Source: Toxorhynchites rutilus septentrionalis (lineage: Eukaryota > Arthropoda > Insecta > Diptera > Culicidae). From it: a stretch of DNA of 64,000 bases. The translations under genes were made by a program, and so were the position numbers. Below the pieces are notes generated by a model. It saw nothing but the letters and a program-made list of their open reading frames with translations. It had not been told where the DNA came from and did no database searches. The stretch is taken from contig NC_073745.1 of the NCBI RefSeq assembly GCF_029784135.1, positions 50,460,285 to 50,524,284 of the forward strand, in the 5' to 3' direction. Shown piece by piece: positions 10,288 through 21,018 of the stretch; position 1 is the stretch's first letter, and each line of letters begins with the position of its first letter.

Positions 10288-11575
10288 TTAGGCTGTCAAA
10301 AAAGTCCTGCGGTATTTCCGCGAGGTGTCGTTGTAAGCGCGTAGTTCTAGTTGTGTTCATTGTATCGATTCATACTATAGCTTGTATTTTTGGTATTTTT
10401 GCGCGCTATAATATAGTCCTTGACAGTGTTTTGTTTGGTTAAGTCGTTCGTGAGTTATAGTGTCGCAAATATGGAGCAAAATAAAGAGAAAATCCGACAT
10501 ATTTTACAGTACTACTATGACAAAGGCAAAAATGCATCTCAAGCTGCCAATAAAATTTGTGCAGTTTATGGACCCGATACAGTTTCCATTTCCACCGCAC
10601 AACGATGGTTTCAACGTTTTCGTTCTGGTGTAGAGGTCGTCGAAGATGCGCCACGTTCCGGAAGGCCTGTCGTCGAAAATTGCGACAAAATCGCTGAATT
10701 AGCCGAGAAAGACCGGCATAGTAGCAGCCGTAGCATCGGCCAAGAGCTGGGGATAAGTCATCAAACCGTTATTAACCATTTGAAGAAGCTTGGATTCACA
10801 AAGAAGCTCGATGTATGGGTGCCACACACGTTGACGCAAAAAAAAACATCTTTGACCGTATCGACGCATGTGAATCGCTGCTGAATCACAACAAAATCGA
10901 CCCGTTTTTGAAGCGGATGGTGACTGGCGATGAAAAGTGGGTCACTTACGACAACGTGAAGCGCGAACGGTCGTGGCCGAAGCCCGCTGAAGCGGCTCAG
11001 ACGGTGGCCAAGCCCTCATTAACGGCCAGGAAGGTTCTGCTGTGTGTTTGGTGGGATTGTCAAGGAATAATCTATTATGAGCTGCTTCCCTATGGCCAAA
11101 CGCTCAATTCGGACCTGTACTGCCAACAACTGGACCACTTGAAGGTAGCACTCATGAAGAAGAGGCCATCTTTGATAAACAGAGGCCGCATTGTCTTCCA
11201 TCAGGACAACGCCAGGCCACACACTTCTTTGGTGACGCGCCAGAAGCTCCGGGAGCTCGGATGGGAGGTTCTTTTGCATCCGCCGTATAGTCCGGACCTT
11301 GCACCAAGTGACTACCACCTGTTTTTGTCCATGGCCAACGAGCAAGGTAGTCAGAAGTAAGCCACAAAAGAGGCGTGTGAAAATTGGCTATCCGAGTTTT
11401 TTGCCAATAAGGAAGCGAGCTTTTATAACAGGGGTATTATGAAGTTGGCATCTCATTGGGAACAAGTCATCGAACAAAACGAAGGAATATTTGACTTAAA
11501 ACAGATGATTGTAACTAATTTTGTGAACAAATGAAAATTCAAAAAAAATACCGCAGGACTTTTTTGACAGCCTAA
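10288..11575 (+). mobile_element. mariner element, 1288 bp
   Basis: Inverted terminal repeats begin TTAGGCTGTCAAAAAAGTCC at the left, with a match extending through TGCGGTATTT at both ends. TA duplications flank it (10286-10287 and 11576-11577). Length and structure are standard for mariner, and the transposase resembles the mellifera-type subfamily. Confidence 0.95.
10471..11534 (+). pseudogene. mariner transposase (DD34D), broken
   Basis: Starts at ATG 10471 (MEQNKEKIRHIL). The N-terminal helix-turn-helix motifs include RSGRP. A run of nine A near 10838-10846 carries two extra bases compared with the expected TQKNIFDRI reading and shifts the frame. The catalytic part is then open: TGDEKW, HQDNARPH and YSPDLAPSDYHLF, with 34 residues between the second and third aspartates, as in mariner. 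A TAA at 11358-11360 replaces a likely leucine, and the remaining C-terminus stays readable to TGA at 11532-11534. Two lesions make this copy inactive, though its TIRs could be used in trans. Confidence 0.9.
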
Positions 11576-12007
11576 TACATGGAAAAGTTCATTTTCTAAT
11601 AATTATATTTCTTATAAAGTAAATTGTTCCATGATGTCGTTTTTATTACACATCCATGAATGCATAAATGCAGCTTTATTCGTTGTGGGAAAATCAGTTT
11701 TCCCCAAAACATAACCATATTAACACATTTGGAAATAGAGATATTTATAATTTTCATAGCAGATGTCTCAAAAAAAAAAATCTTTCTATAGCGCTTTGTG
11801 AAATATTTCGAGCTCGTTTCAAAATATTTCAGCACCGCCACTGACATTCGAGCAGAGTCAGGAATCGAGCTGTTTTCCTCGATTTCTATAATTCCAGATT
11901 TTACTCGGTGCGATAGTGATGGTGTTTGTATCGAACTAAGTGGTGCATTTTTAAGCAAATTCATGCATTTTTTCAAGCGGTTTCTTGCAATAAATCTTCA
12001 AACCGCC
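11576..12007. other. Unassigned stretch with overlapping small frames
   Basis: A 126-codon minus-strand frame (11976-11596) and an 86-codon plus-strand frame overlap here. Neither has a recognisable domain and the composition is AT-rich, so I do not call a gene. Confidence 0.4.
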
Positions 12008-12730
12008 AGAGATGCCAGATTTACAGATATGTTTGTTAATTTACAGACATATCTGTAAAATACTTTTTATTTTTGTTGCATACTTTTTGGATATAACAAT
12101 ATGTCACAGGTTTTTGAAAAAACAAGAGGCTTTATTCGTTACATCAAATATATTTGACTCACCGCATGACATTTTTCCATAGTTTTAATACATAAATGTC
12201 TAATATAACAACGAAGAAATACTGATAACGTTAGGACAATCGTTCATAAAAGTTAACAACGCAGACATTGACATGGAAAATCGTTCGACAGTGCCATATT
12301 CACCTCAACTGAGCAAAATATTCAATGCTCATTAATTAATGTTAAGTTTTGTGGTTCAATGAAGAACAACACATTTGCAACAACGACATTTACATTGATT
12401 TTCTTTATTTAATTTGTCTACTTTACGACAAAAGTATATTTCTTCTTTACATTTAACGTTCAAGAGAACAAACATGTCAGATTCGTAAATGAAATACATC
12501 GGAAATGGAATACCGAATATCAAACTGGAGCTTATGAGTTAGTTTTCTTTGAAAAAATATTACTTTTGGGAAAAAAAAATTATTTTCGTTTTTGTAATTA
12601 TTGATTGAGTCAGTTTTTCATAGTTTTCTCGGTTAAAGATAGAGGGCGCTATATACATAACAAATCTCGATATCAGAGATGCTATTTTTTCGTTTTTGGG
12701 ATGTGATTTTTCAAATTTAACATGTTTTAA

Positions 12731-12957
12731 CCCCTTCACGTCGTACCACACTCGTTGCGATTAGACTGTGCCAGAACGTACAACATCGAACCTCACTCGT
12801 GGTCTATCGATGTGAAATGGATACATGCTTCAAGCGTGTGATGATGCGGGACAGCTACGATCGTAAGCAAGATACACACACTCAGCAGAGTATCGGAACG
12901 GCTCATTATGCTCGTGTTTGGGCCCTGTTGTTGGAAATTAAATCGTACGGCAAGGGG
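12731..12957. mobile_element. 227-bp MITE with TTAA target duplication
   Basis: Imperfect inverted ends start CCCCTTCACGTCGTAC on the left and, inverted, CCCCTTGCCGTACGA on the right. TTAA flanks both sides (12727-12730, 12958-12961), the signature of piggyBac-mobilised elements. The small frame inside has no known domain. Confidence 0.75.
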
Positions 12958-13050
12958 TTAAGTCTTCGTTCAATCTTCCTATGTGACTAGACTAGACCTA
13001 TGCGACTAGAATCCAGCCTTCATGTGATATTGGCTTATTGGAAGCTTATT

Positions 13051-13495
13051 GGCTTCAGTTTAATATGTCGATCATCTAAATTGGTTTAGTAGTTCAAATG
13101 TCATGCATTTCTGCAAAAAGTCATTTTTGGATAAAAGGAGAAAAGTGATTTTTTGGACCATCGATTAACTTTGAAAAATCATGACTCGAAAACAAAACAA
13201 CGCCTCTAAGGTTTCGACATCCAAAAATATGTAATCCTCAGTTTTCCACCAAAAATATGAAAAAATATGGCGCCTTTGGTCCCGAGACTATTAAAACAAT
13301 GACAAACGAATACAATCAATAATAACGAGAAATTAATTAGAATTTCCTGCAAGTGTAGTATTTTTCCAAAAAAACTGATTGCTGATTGGCTTCAATTTGA
13401 TATGTCGAACATCTGAGTCAGTCCAGTAGTTCAAAAGTTATGATTTTTCGAAAAAGGTCATTTTTGGGAGAAGGCAAAAAAATGGATTTTTCTTA
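13051..13495. repeat. Two imperfect direct repeats
   Basis: The segment at 13051-13160 (TTGGCTTCAGTTTAATATGT...) recurs at 13386-13495 (TTGGCTTCAATTTGATATGT...), both continuing through GTAGTTCAAA and GTCATTTTTGG. They lie inside the hAT-like interval and have no coding content. Confidence 0.6.
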
Positions 13496-13624
13496 CCACC
13501 CTAAAATGGAAATGAGCACCCAAATAAAAAAATAAAAACAATATGTGTCTAATGATTCGTGATAAAGATCAAATCTACCACTTTTCACGAAAATCTGAGA
13601 ACCACTATATCGGTTTGATATGGA

Positions 13625-15640
13625 ATGGCTGTAAAGTATGTAAAGACAGTGTTATGTGCATTATGTATTAATGAAGCTGTGAAAATTAAGGTTAAAAGAC
13701 ATTTCTACAGATCTGCACACTTTTACAGACTTTTCCACATTTTTAACAGACATTCACATGTTTTTCCGACTTTAAAAAAAACATCTGGCATCTCTTCGTT
13801 CCACTTTTTATCAAATATTTTTAAATCAATTCAAGAAGAATTGGAAATAAATAAATATGACGGAAGAAAATTATGGAAAACAATTAAAAAACTACTGGAT
13901 TCCAAGACGACGAAACCGAATATAATGAACATTGATGACATAGAAATAACAGACGAACAAGAAATTGCAAATCGATTGAATGAGTATTTTGTTGATAGCG
14001 TGATTGAAATACATGAAAGCATTCCTCCATGTCAGACAGTGTTGGTGTCGAATGTGTGTCAGTTGTCAGCGTTAGTGTCAGTGTCAGTTGAAGACGATCC
14101 GCATTTGAGGAATTTCTCATTGGTTACAAATGATGAACTCAACGAATTAATAAAGAATTTGAAACGTACATCAGGAATTGGAAATGTGTCAACCCAAGTG
14201 TTTAGAGACGCGTCGTTAGTTATGAATGGTATGTTGTTGAAAATCGTAAATGAAAGTCTTCGATGCGGTGTAGTCCCAGAACCGTGGAAAGAATCGATAG
14301 TAATACCTATCCCGAAAGTGACAAACACTACTGATGCAAAGCTACACAGACCCATAAATATGTTGAGACTGCAAGAAAAAATTTTAGAGCTGTGTGTGAA
14401 GAAGCAGTTGCTGGAATTCATCAACAAAAAAGACATTTTGATTCCAGAACAATCAGGCTTCCGAAAGAATCATTCTACTGAGACTGCGATAAACTTAATA
14501 TTACGCAAATGGAAGTTTAATATAGAGAATGGAAAATACACGGTAGCTGTGTTCTTGGATTTCAAAAGAGCTTTTGAAACTGTTGATAGACAGAAGCTTC
14601 TTCAAGTATTACAGAACATAGGAATTGTTGGTGTGGTTTTGCATTGGTTTACAAGCTATTTGAATAATAGAAGTCAAAGAACTAGGTTTGGAAATACTAC
14701 ATCGGATCGAAGACTAAATGATTTAGGTGTTCCTCAAGGTAGTGTGTTAGGTCCTTTGTTGTTTATTCTCTATATTAATGACATGAAATATCATACAGGA
14801 AGAGGTGTATTGAAATTGTTTGCCGATGACTCTACAATTTATTGGGTGAATGATGACTTGTCTACAGCAATAGCAGAGGCAAACGAAGACTTGAAAATAA
14901 TTACGGAGTATTTGAAAATTAAGAGACTTTGTCTGAATCTTTCCAAGACGTACTGGATGATAATCGGAAGTCGGAAGAAAGACGAACATCCACCTATGTT
15001 CATGGATGGTGTAATGATTGAACGAGTAAAAATTGTTAAATATCTAGGTGTGCAAGTCGACGAGAAGCTAACGCTCATTGAACATGTTGACTACGTTATA
15101 AAAAAGGTGGCTGTTAAATATGGTGTGCTTTGCCGGATAAACAGGTATTTAACATTCGAATCTAAGGTGACGTATGTACGGTCTGTTATAATGCCACATT
15201 TTGATTATTGTGCTACAGTATTGCTACATGCTTCAGATACGCAACTACAAAGACTGCAACGTTTACAAAATAAGATAATGAGAGTGGTTCTTAGATGTAG
15301 TAGGTACACACCAAGTGTTTCGATGTTGGATATGCTTCAATGGTTGTCCGTACGACAAAGGACTGTCCGAAATTGCCTGATTTTTATTCATAAAATGAAA
15401 CTCGGATTACTACCTGATTATTTGATGGAAGATGTCGAATATAGAAGAGACGTGCACTCTCATAACACTAGGAGAGCAGCTGACTTTAGATTACCATATC
15501 TTACAAAAACAACGACACAACGATCACTTTTCTATCGTGGACTACAAATTTACAACACATTACCTCAAGACGCTAAAGAAATGACAAATATCGCACAATT
15601 CAAAAGGACAACAATTGACTTCGTTAAAAAAATTTATTGA
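13625..15640 (+). CDS. Non-LTR retrotransposon reverse transcriptase, 5'-truncated
   Basis: A single 671-codon frame. About the first 57 codons are read from the hAT-like end; LINE similarity starts near 13796. RT landmarks in order: PEQSGFRKNHSTETA, FLDFKRAFETVD, GVPQGSVLGPLLF, the FADDST catalytic box and an IVKYLGV thumb block. The C-terminal domain contains MPHFDYC and LQRLQNKIMR. No endonuclease precedes the RT, so the 5' part of the element is missing, as is usual for LINE copies. The style suggests the CR1/L2/Jockey-related group, but I cannot fix the clade. The RT part has no stop or frameshift, so this copy is relatively recent. The ATG is a fortuitous one in flanking DNA. Confidence 0.85.
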   Translation: MAVKYVKTVLCALCINEAVKIKVKRHFYRSAHFYRLFHIFNRHSHVFPTLKKTSGISSFHFLSNIFKSIQEELEINKYDGRKLWKTIKKLLDSKTTKPNIMNIDDIEITDEQEIANRLNEYFVDSVIEIHESIPPCQTVLVSNVCQLSALVSVSVEDDPHLRNFSLVTNDELNELIKNLKRTSGIGNVSTQVFRDASLVMNGMLLKIVNESLRCGVVPEPWKESIVIPIPKVTNTTDAKLHRPINMLRLQEKILELCVKKQLLEFINKKDILIPEQSGFRKNHSTETAINLILRKWKFNIENGKYTVAVFLDFKRAFETVDRQKLLQVLQNIGIVGVVLHWFTSYLNNRSQRTRFGNTTSDRRLNDLGVPQGSVLGPLLFILYINDMKYHTGRGVLKLFADDSTIYWVNDDLSTAIAEANEDLKIITEYLKIKRLCLNLSKTYWMIIGSRKKDEHPPMFMDGVMIERVKIVKYLGVQVDEKLTLIEHVDYVIKKVAVKYGVLCRINRYLTFESKVTYVRSVIMPHFDYCATVLLHASDTQLQRLQRLQNKIMRVVLRCSRYTPSVSMLDMLQWLSVRQRTVRNCLIFIHKMKLGLLPDYLMEDVEYRRDVHSHNTRRAADFRLPYLTKTTTQRSLFYRGLQIYNTLPQDAKEMTNIAQFKRTTIDFVKKIY

Positions 15641-15940
15641 CCACTGACATGAATGTCAGCGAATGAGAACAACATGATAATTATATAATGACTACAGAAT
15701 GTACATTTCATAATTGACTAGATATGATGGACTTAGAGTGATGGCCATACGCGGGAGTAGACGCAACGAGAAATATAGTACCAGAAAAAATCCGACGACA
15801 TCAAGTAATATAACATTGAAAAACTAATTATCTACGAGATAATCAGTCCCTCCCACTCCAAAAGAAGCGTATGGGGTGGAGGTAGGACCCAAAAAAATTA
15901 AAGGGCCTTTGGGACCATCACAGAAAAAAAAAATCGCAGG
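13796..15940 (+). mobile_element. 5'-truncated LINE copy
   Basis: Covers the RT frame plus about 300 bases of 3' UTR ending near a short A-run (CACAGAAAAAAAAAATCG) at about 15920-15935. The 5' end abuts the hAT-like terminus at 13795. I could not identify a target-site duplication. Confidence 0.7.
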
Positions 15941-15991
15941 AGTAAACATTTACGTGACTCTGACTTCGTTTGTTTTTATTTCGACATTAAA

Positions 15992-16463
15992 AATGCGTTG
16001 CTCAGTGAAAGGCTGCCCGAATACGAGTGAAAATGTTCGCGTTAGCTTTTCTCGTATACCATCGGAAACGTTTTTACAGGCGCGCTGGGTCGATTTTTGC
16101 GGAGACTATAAACTAGTTCTGAATAAGGGTTCCCGTATCTGTGAATTAAGTACTATGTTTGAATTATTTAAAACCAAAAGTGTAGCAAACCTTTCATACA
16201 GATTTTCAGGATCATTTTGATAGACTGGAAACCTCGTGAGAAATCGTAATGCCTTCCCAACAATTAAGCCGATAGTTGACTCAGAAGATTACGTCCATCA
16301 TCAACACGAAACGCAGATTGCTTTACCATTACATTCATCACCAGCACTAGCGGTTCATAATTACGCGGATTTCATTTGGGAAGATCCTAATCCATATTCT
16401 GACAACATCGTAGAATCTTATTGTGGAATTCCGAAAGCATGTTGTGCTAAATATCAGAGGTAG
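15992..16463 (+). pseudogene. THAP-domain gene remnant
   Basis: MRCSVKGCPNTSE...VSFSRIP...RWVDFC is the N-terminus of a THAP (C2CH zinc-finger) domain, found in P-element transposases and domesticated relatives. After ICE the sequence TTAAGTACTATG looks like a splice donor whose GT has become TT. The acceptor TTTTCAG at 16204-16210 then opens DHFDRLETS, supplying the HF of the finger. A further frame (VRNRNAFPTIKP... to YCGIPKACC) continues to a second possible donor at 16461. The donor mutation and a frame change mark it as dead. Either a P-element relative or a THAP host gene could be the source. Confidence 0.6.
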
Positions 16464-16982
16464 TTTTTCTGTTTGTATGAATCATATAATTCAGATTATT
16501 TTAATTATAGATTGCTTGGTATGTGGCGTCAGAGAGCGCACTATTGTAAATCAAAATTTAATAAACTGAGCAAGCAGTTCGAAGTTCCGCAGCGTCTAAT
16601 GACATTTCACTTTTGATATGTATGTACGTATCGAAATTTGTCAATGTCGAATTTTGCTCCCACATTAGAATCTTGGAGTGAACCAAGCTAATTCGTTTTT
16701 GGAGGTCGTTGATGTTCTGTCAGGTTCTTATACCTTGCAATATGAGATGCTCTATCAAAGATGCAATGGTCAATGAAACAATTGACGAAAAAATTTAGAT
16801 CGTTCATTTTATAAGTTTAATTGTTTTGGCCTTTGATAACAATACCTTTTTTATAGTGTTGATTATCATAAGAAAAATAACACTCCTGATCGTTGGATCT
16901 TTTTTGACAGCCGTTTTGATTCAGTCCGCACTACCTAGGTATCGAATCCTCGATTTGATTTCTATAATATCCAACGGTTTAA
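16464..16982. other. THAP 3' flank, no further gene
   Basis: The first 140 bases may hold a second intron and a further exon (after AATTATAG at 16510), but the frame is short and unrecognised. The rest is AT-rich with nothing distinctive. Confidence 0.4.
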
Positions 16983-17303
16983 CCCTCTAAGACCAACATT
17001 TTTTATTCGTTTAAAAAAACCATTCAAATTTTATCTCGAATTTCCGACTTTCAACATAAAACACTCCCTACGGCTCCGCAAAGCTTATGCGATTGAGCCT
17101 TACAAATAAACGAATTGGAAAAAAAAAAAATAAAATAAAACACTCCCAGCAGAAAGCTGTCAGCATAAAACAAATGTGTATGTGTGATAGATGAAAATAT
17201 TCTAAAGACGTTTTAGTGGAGGTGAATATTGAAAATAATGTCCGAATAATTTGAAAAGAAAATCCGTGAAGCCCGTCTAAAGGCCAGGTTGGGCTGTAGA
17301 GGG
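16983..17303. mobile_element. 321-bp MITE with TTAA target duplication
   Basis: Ends are CCCTCTAAGACCAAC on the left and, inverted, CCCTCTACAGCCCAAC on the right, flanked by TTAA at 16979-16982 and 17304-17307. This suggests piggyBac-type mobilisation. There is no coding capacity. Confidence 0.65.
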
Positions 17304-18024
17304 TTAACAGTTGATATCGGCATCTTCTCCATTGATTCGCAAAGGTATTTTGCGAGGACATCATGTCTCGTAGGTTCTGCTGCACATATTGTTCTCACCA
17401 TGAACCGAACGAAAATCAAAAGCTTTGTGCTACCGTTTGTTTCTTTTCCTTGGAGTTTCGCGTTCACCCCCGGCAACCAGAACAGTATTCAGCGCACAAG
17501 ATGCTTCGCCGGAACTATCCACATGAGATCCGATCGATGGAACTGCAGTCGGTGCTTATCCTGAACTTAAGCTTGTGATAGCGCATTTGTATCGCGAATA
17601 TATTTCTCACGGAGGCTGTTCTACCTTCTTTTCATCACTACCATTCTTTCAGTACAAAGCAAAACGATATAAAAAGATATTTAATATTTAAAGAAATGTT
17701 TAGCTGCAACTTATTACTTTGTTACAGTGCATTTTATATATCAGTCCATTTTTTTTCCTTTGCGTGGCTGTTTTTATATAGTCGATGTACCTTCGACCAG
17801 AGGCGCTCGTTTGTTTCCACTAATTCGATGAAATTTGTTTCAAACTTCATCTGAGAATGTAGAAAAATTTTGTTCTTGTTGTGTCCACAACATCTATTGA
17901 ATGTTTTTAAAACCAACACATTGACACATTCAACGCAAGCAGTTTAGAACAAACATCAGCGTTTAGTACAACGATGCTAATGGCGCGACGCATCATTGTG
18001 AACGATTATATGGGCACACACTTA
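17304..18024. other. Unassigned stretch with part of a direct repeat
   Basis: Two overlapping plus-strand frames (17289-17564 and 17363-17578) lack known domains. The segment 17862-17995 (TTTTGTTCTTGTTGTGTCCAC through CAAGCAGTTTAGAACAAA) recurs in two pieces at 18377-18440 and 18605-18680, so this is an older repeat interrupted by later sequence. Confidence 0.45.
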
Positions 18025-18205
18025 GGCTGATGTCACATTAGGCGGATTCCGCGAGTAAAACCGCAGCGGAGGATCTACAGTGTATTGTGTATTGTGAATT
18101 AGCCATGTCACACAGAGCGGGGCGGTTTTGGAAGCGAATTCATATCGAGAAAAAAAAACCGTCGCGATATCCGCGGCGGCGAATCCGCCTAATGTGACAT
18201 CAGCC
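18025..18205. mobile_element. 181-bp MITE with TTA target duplication
   Basis: Perfect inverted ends GGCTGATGTCACATTAGGCG continue to GGATTC, and TTA flanks both sides (18022-18024, 18206-18208). This is a PIF/Harbinger-type MITE. Its interior contains several CG-rich GCGG motifs. Confidence 0.85.
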
Positions 18206-18711
18206 TTAAGGTGGAAACAGAATGCCGCGTTGTGCGTTGCTTCTCCTTAGCAGTCATTGCTTGCGTTTTGTACTAAAACATTCGCCGACGCGGTCTGTTG
18301 ATTCACATGTCACAATCTAGCATTCGCGTCACCACTTTTCATGTAAACAAAAACAAAATAAAGTTCGTATGAAAATTTTATTCTTGTTGTGTCCACGGAT
18401 CAGTTGAATATTTTTAAAAACAACTCATTGACATATCCGCGCTGGCGGCATTGAGCTTCGTTTACTAGTTTAGGGGAGAGTGAAAGAATAGCTGATTTTC
18501 AGTCGGAATGAACACGTTTTCAAAATTAAAGTTATGAATGAAAATTAGCTTTTCTATATCAAACTAGTATTCTATTTAAATGTCATTTAAATGTCACTGT
18601 CATCGCGAATTCGGCGCAAGCAGTTTAGAACAAATGTTAGCGTTTAGTACAACGATGCTTACGACGCAACGCATTATTGTGCTCGACTAAATAGAAGCAC
18701 ACATATTTAAA
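18206..18711. other. Second, interrupted copy of the 17.9-kb repeat
   Basis: Holds the two halves of the direct repeat described for 17862-17995, plus a CCGCGCTGGCGGCATTGAGC phrase resembling one near 2985 (inverse). No gene was seen. Confidence 0.45.
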
Positions 18712-18930
18712 ATGAAAGACGCATCGGCGACGACAAATGTGGGGTTCCCAAGTTGGGACTTTCGCACACCACAGTGCAGTGAGTCAAGTAACGCACCGGG
18801 CTACCATCCAACAAGAAGGTGGAAACTCCTGTATGCGGAGCTGCTCACGAAGTTCGTTTGCGCCGTTATGGACGACGAAACGTATGTGAAATGAAAGATG
18901 GCAGACATCTTCAGGATCTTGAATGAACTA
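18712..18930 (+). pseudogene. ITmD37E-like transposase scrap
   Basis: One frame reads TRRWKLLYAELLTKFVCAVMDDETYVK then stops; the MDDETYVK box and preceding KLY.E.LTK match the first catalytic-aspartate region of the intact ITmD37E copies in this window. No second aspartate or glutamate follows. It lies downstream of the knot last exon. Confidence 0.65.
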
Positions 18931-20356
18931 AATTCTACTAAAAGAATATCTGGTTTGCCTGGAAAAACGGAAGCTAGAATTTTTTTTCTTAACATTGATT
19001 GAAAAAATCGATCAAACTACATGCGTTTTTCTTCGACCAAATTTTGATCGTGATACCCTTTATAAGATCGAGTATGCTGCTGCTGATTTTATATAATGGT
19101 GTGAAAAGACGGAATTCTGGTGATTAGGTATGGAAGAAATTGAACATGGGATCGGATATTTCGGATATAAAGCTAAATTTTACTGCGCAGGGGGACTATA
19201 ATTTTCACACCAATATTTATTTGATCGTTTTTCAGTTTGCTGTTCTTGATATCCATTCTTTTCTATTCTTCCAATTGCCACTGGTGCACTGATTTCCGTT
19301 ACTCTTGGTTTTAAGTGACGCTAGTATCGATCTGGATCAATAATTGATTAATTTCCTATTAGGTATATAATAAGAGCATTCTTCCATTTTTTTTTGTTTT
19401 TTTTATAATCGATTAAAACTCGTTTCATTTACACTTGCAAAAATTGAAACTATTTAACAATAATTGATTTTTATTTCTTCATTTACTTGAGTGTTTTATG
19501 CTGCTGTTCGTGTTTTGCTTTGATTTTGTATGTTGTGAGTTTTACACTGTTCGAATGAGTAACCCTACGAAGAAATTCGAAGAAACCCTAGCTGGAAAAT
19601 TTGCACTAATAAAAACTAATAAATATTACGCGCGACGCATGTTGGTTACACTGTAAAACTAAGTACCAATGGTTAGTTGTTTTTACAAGGAGATCTTTTG
19701 CCCCATCACTAGGGATGAAAGTGATAGTGGTGTGTGGATAGCCGAGCGAAGAGGGTTTCTCTCCTGGATAAAGAATTTCGCAGGAGGGCGATTAAGTGAA
19801 AACGTTTATCCGGAAAACTCTGTGTGACCCTCTCGTATACAAATTTGCGCCATCTCGCGAGGATGGTCGCTTTGATTGCAGTATTTACTTTTGTTTTTAG
19901 AATTATGTTTCTTTTGATATTCGTTTCTTGGGTGCTCCAAACCGCGCTTGTTTTTCCATTGACAATAACTATCTGTCTAGGCTATATTCTTCTTTTACTG
20001 TCTGACATGTAGATATGACTGATGAAATGTGTTTCGTTTCTGTTTGCTGTTAGATATGTATTATTATTACTATTTTTTACGTAATTCGTTGATTTCTTTT
20101 TTCTTTCGTAAAATATTTTAACTACTAAGCATCTTGCGCTTCAATTATTAAATAACTGCGTGTGTTTTTTTTTGTCTTATTATACAAACTTTACAAATTT
20201 ACAGCACATCGACTGTGAGTTCTTGTTTCTCTTATTGCACATAAAAACCAAACTAAGGTGAGTATAATAAATAGGTACTGAACTCAGGAGGGTGGTCGAG
20301 TAAACTATTAACAAACAACGAACAATGTTTTTTCCTGCGTTTGCGGGCTTTTTCCC
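18931..20356 (-). other. kn: Likely knot 3' UTR and 3' flank
   Basis: This stretch follows the knot stop codon on the minus strand. It is AT-rich, with no mobile element recognised. A minus-strand AATAAA lies at 19475-19470, giving a possible 3' UTR of about 880 bases; this is inference from position only. A plus-strand frame at 19824-20012 is hydrophobic but has no family resemblance. Confidence 0.4.
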
Positions 20357-20472
20357 TTATTTGGACGTTGTGGTGGAGACTGCCAGTGGACTCGGTGTGT
20401 ATCCCTGGGATCCACAAGCAGTCATCGAGTACGGACTAAAACCGCTGCTACCACTCATCAGTCCGTTGATTC
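20357..20472 (-). CDS. kn: knot/COE alternative last exon, distal
   Basis: Acceptor CCCCACAG precedes base 20472 and the stop is at 20359-20357. Joined to the single A left by the exon ending at 21019, it encodes 38 residues: RINGLMSGSSGF, SPYSMTACGSQGY, then TPSPLAVSTTTSK. The composition (Ser, Thr, Gly, Pro) suits a COE C-terminal tail. It has the same phase and the same 116-nt length as the exon at 20574-20689, so the two look like alternatives. Confidence 0.65.
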
Positions 20473-20573
20473 CTGTGGGGTTGCGAAAGAAAAACAAAGT
20501 GGAGAGATATTTTAGAACTGATCTAGATTCGGTTTTGGTGCGAATAGCGACTACTAACAGTAAAGGAACGTTT

Positions 20574-20689
20574 TTAAACCGCTGTCGCTACAGACGATGA
20601 GGAAGTGTGCCAAAACTGATGCGTACCAGTGGCGGAGTAGCCGTGGGATGGAACGAGTTGCGAGTGCCATAGATTCGGCGATGAAGTAA
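20574..20689 (-). CDS. kn: knot/COE alternative last exon, proximal
   Basis: The acceptor is TCTACTCCAG, with a pyrimidine-rich stretch before it; the stop is at 20576-20574. In phase with the preceding exon (A plus TT gives isoleucine) it encodes 38 residues: ITSSPNLWHSQLVPS, HGYSATGTHQFWHT, SSSSVATAV. Alternative C-termini are reported for Drosophila Collier (Col1/Col2), which supports two last exons, but the sequences cannot be compared here. RNA data would decide whether one or both are used. Confidence 0.5.
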
Positions 20690-21018
20690 CTGGAGTAGAG
20701 GGATGATACAACGAGGCACATTTTAGAACCATTGCGTATTGGTAGTGGTTATCAAGGGGGTCAACATTAACAGTTCACAACAACTAGGGGCGCGCACAAA
20801 TCGACGGTCACATGCAGTACTAACGACAGCGTGTTCATCGATTGTTGGGTCCAAATAAATTGGGCGGGAAGGAAGTTGAATTTTGTTACATCGTTCTGTA
20901 GCGGCTGGTGTTTTTTTTATTTCTTCAAATATTTCACTACAATCCAATCTTTAGTGTTAGTATTGCATGTGTTAATCGATCGGAAAGACATCAAGTTAGT
21001 GGAGTATGTGAGACTTAC

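Larger units (their letters stand above)
12008..13795. mobile_element. Probable non-autonomous hAT-like element
   Basis: The ends are inverted copies of AGAGATGCCAGAT, followed inward by CAGATATCTGTAAA-like short repeats, an end type seen in insect hAT elements. The 8-bp flanks (AAACCGCC and TCGTTCCA) do not match, so either the boundary is wrong or the duplication is lost. It contains a TTAA MITE and two direct copies of an AT-rich segment, and no transposase. Confidence 0.45.

Noticed and set aside
11596..11976. 126-codon minus-strand ORF
   Set aside because: No domain, AT-driven composition, overlapped by an opposite frame, and no splice or promoter context.
20325..20600. 91-codon plus-strand frame over the knot last exons
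   Set aside because: It is the antisense of the two minus-strand exons, which have phase-consistent splice sites.
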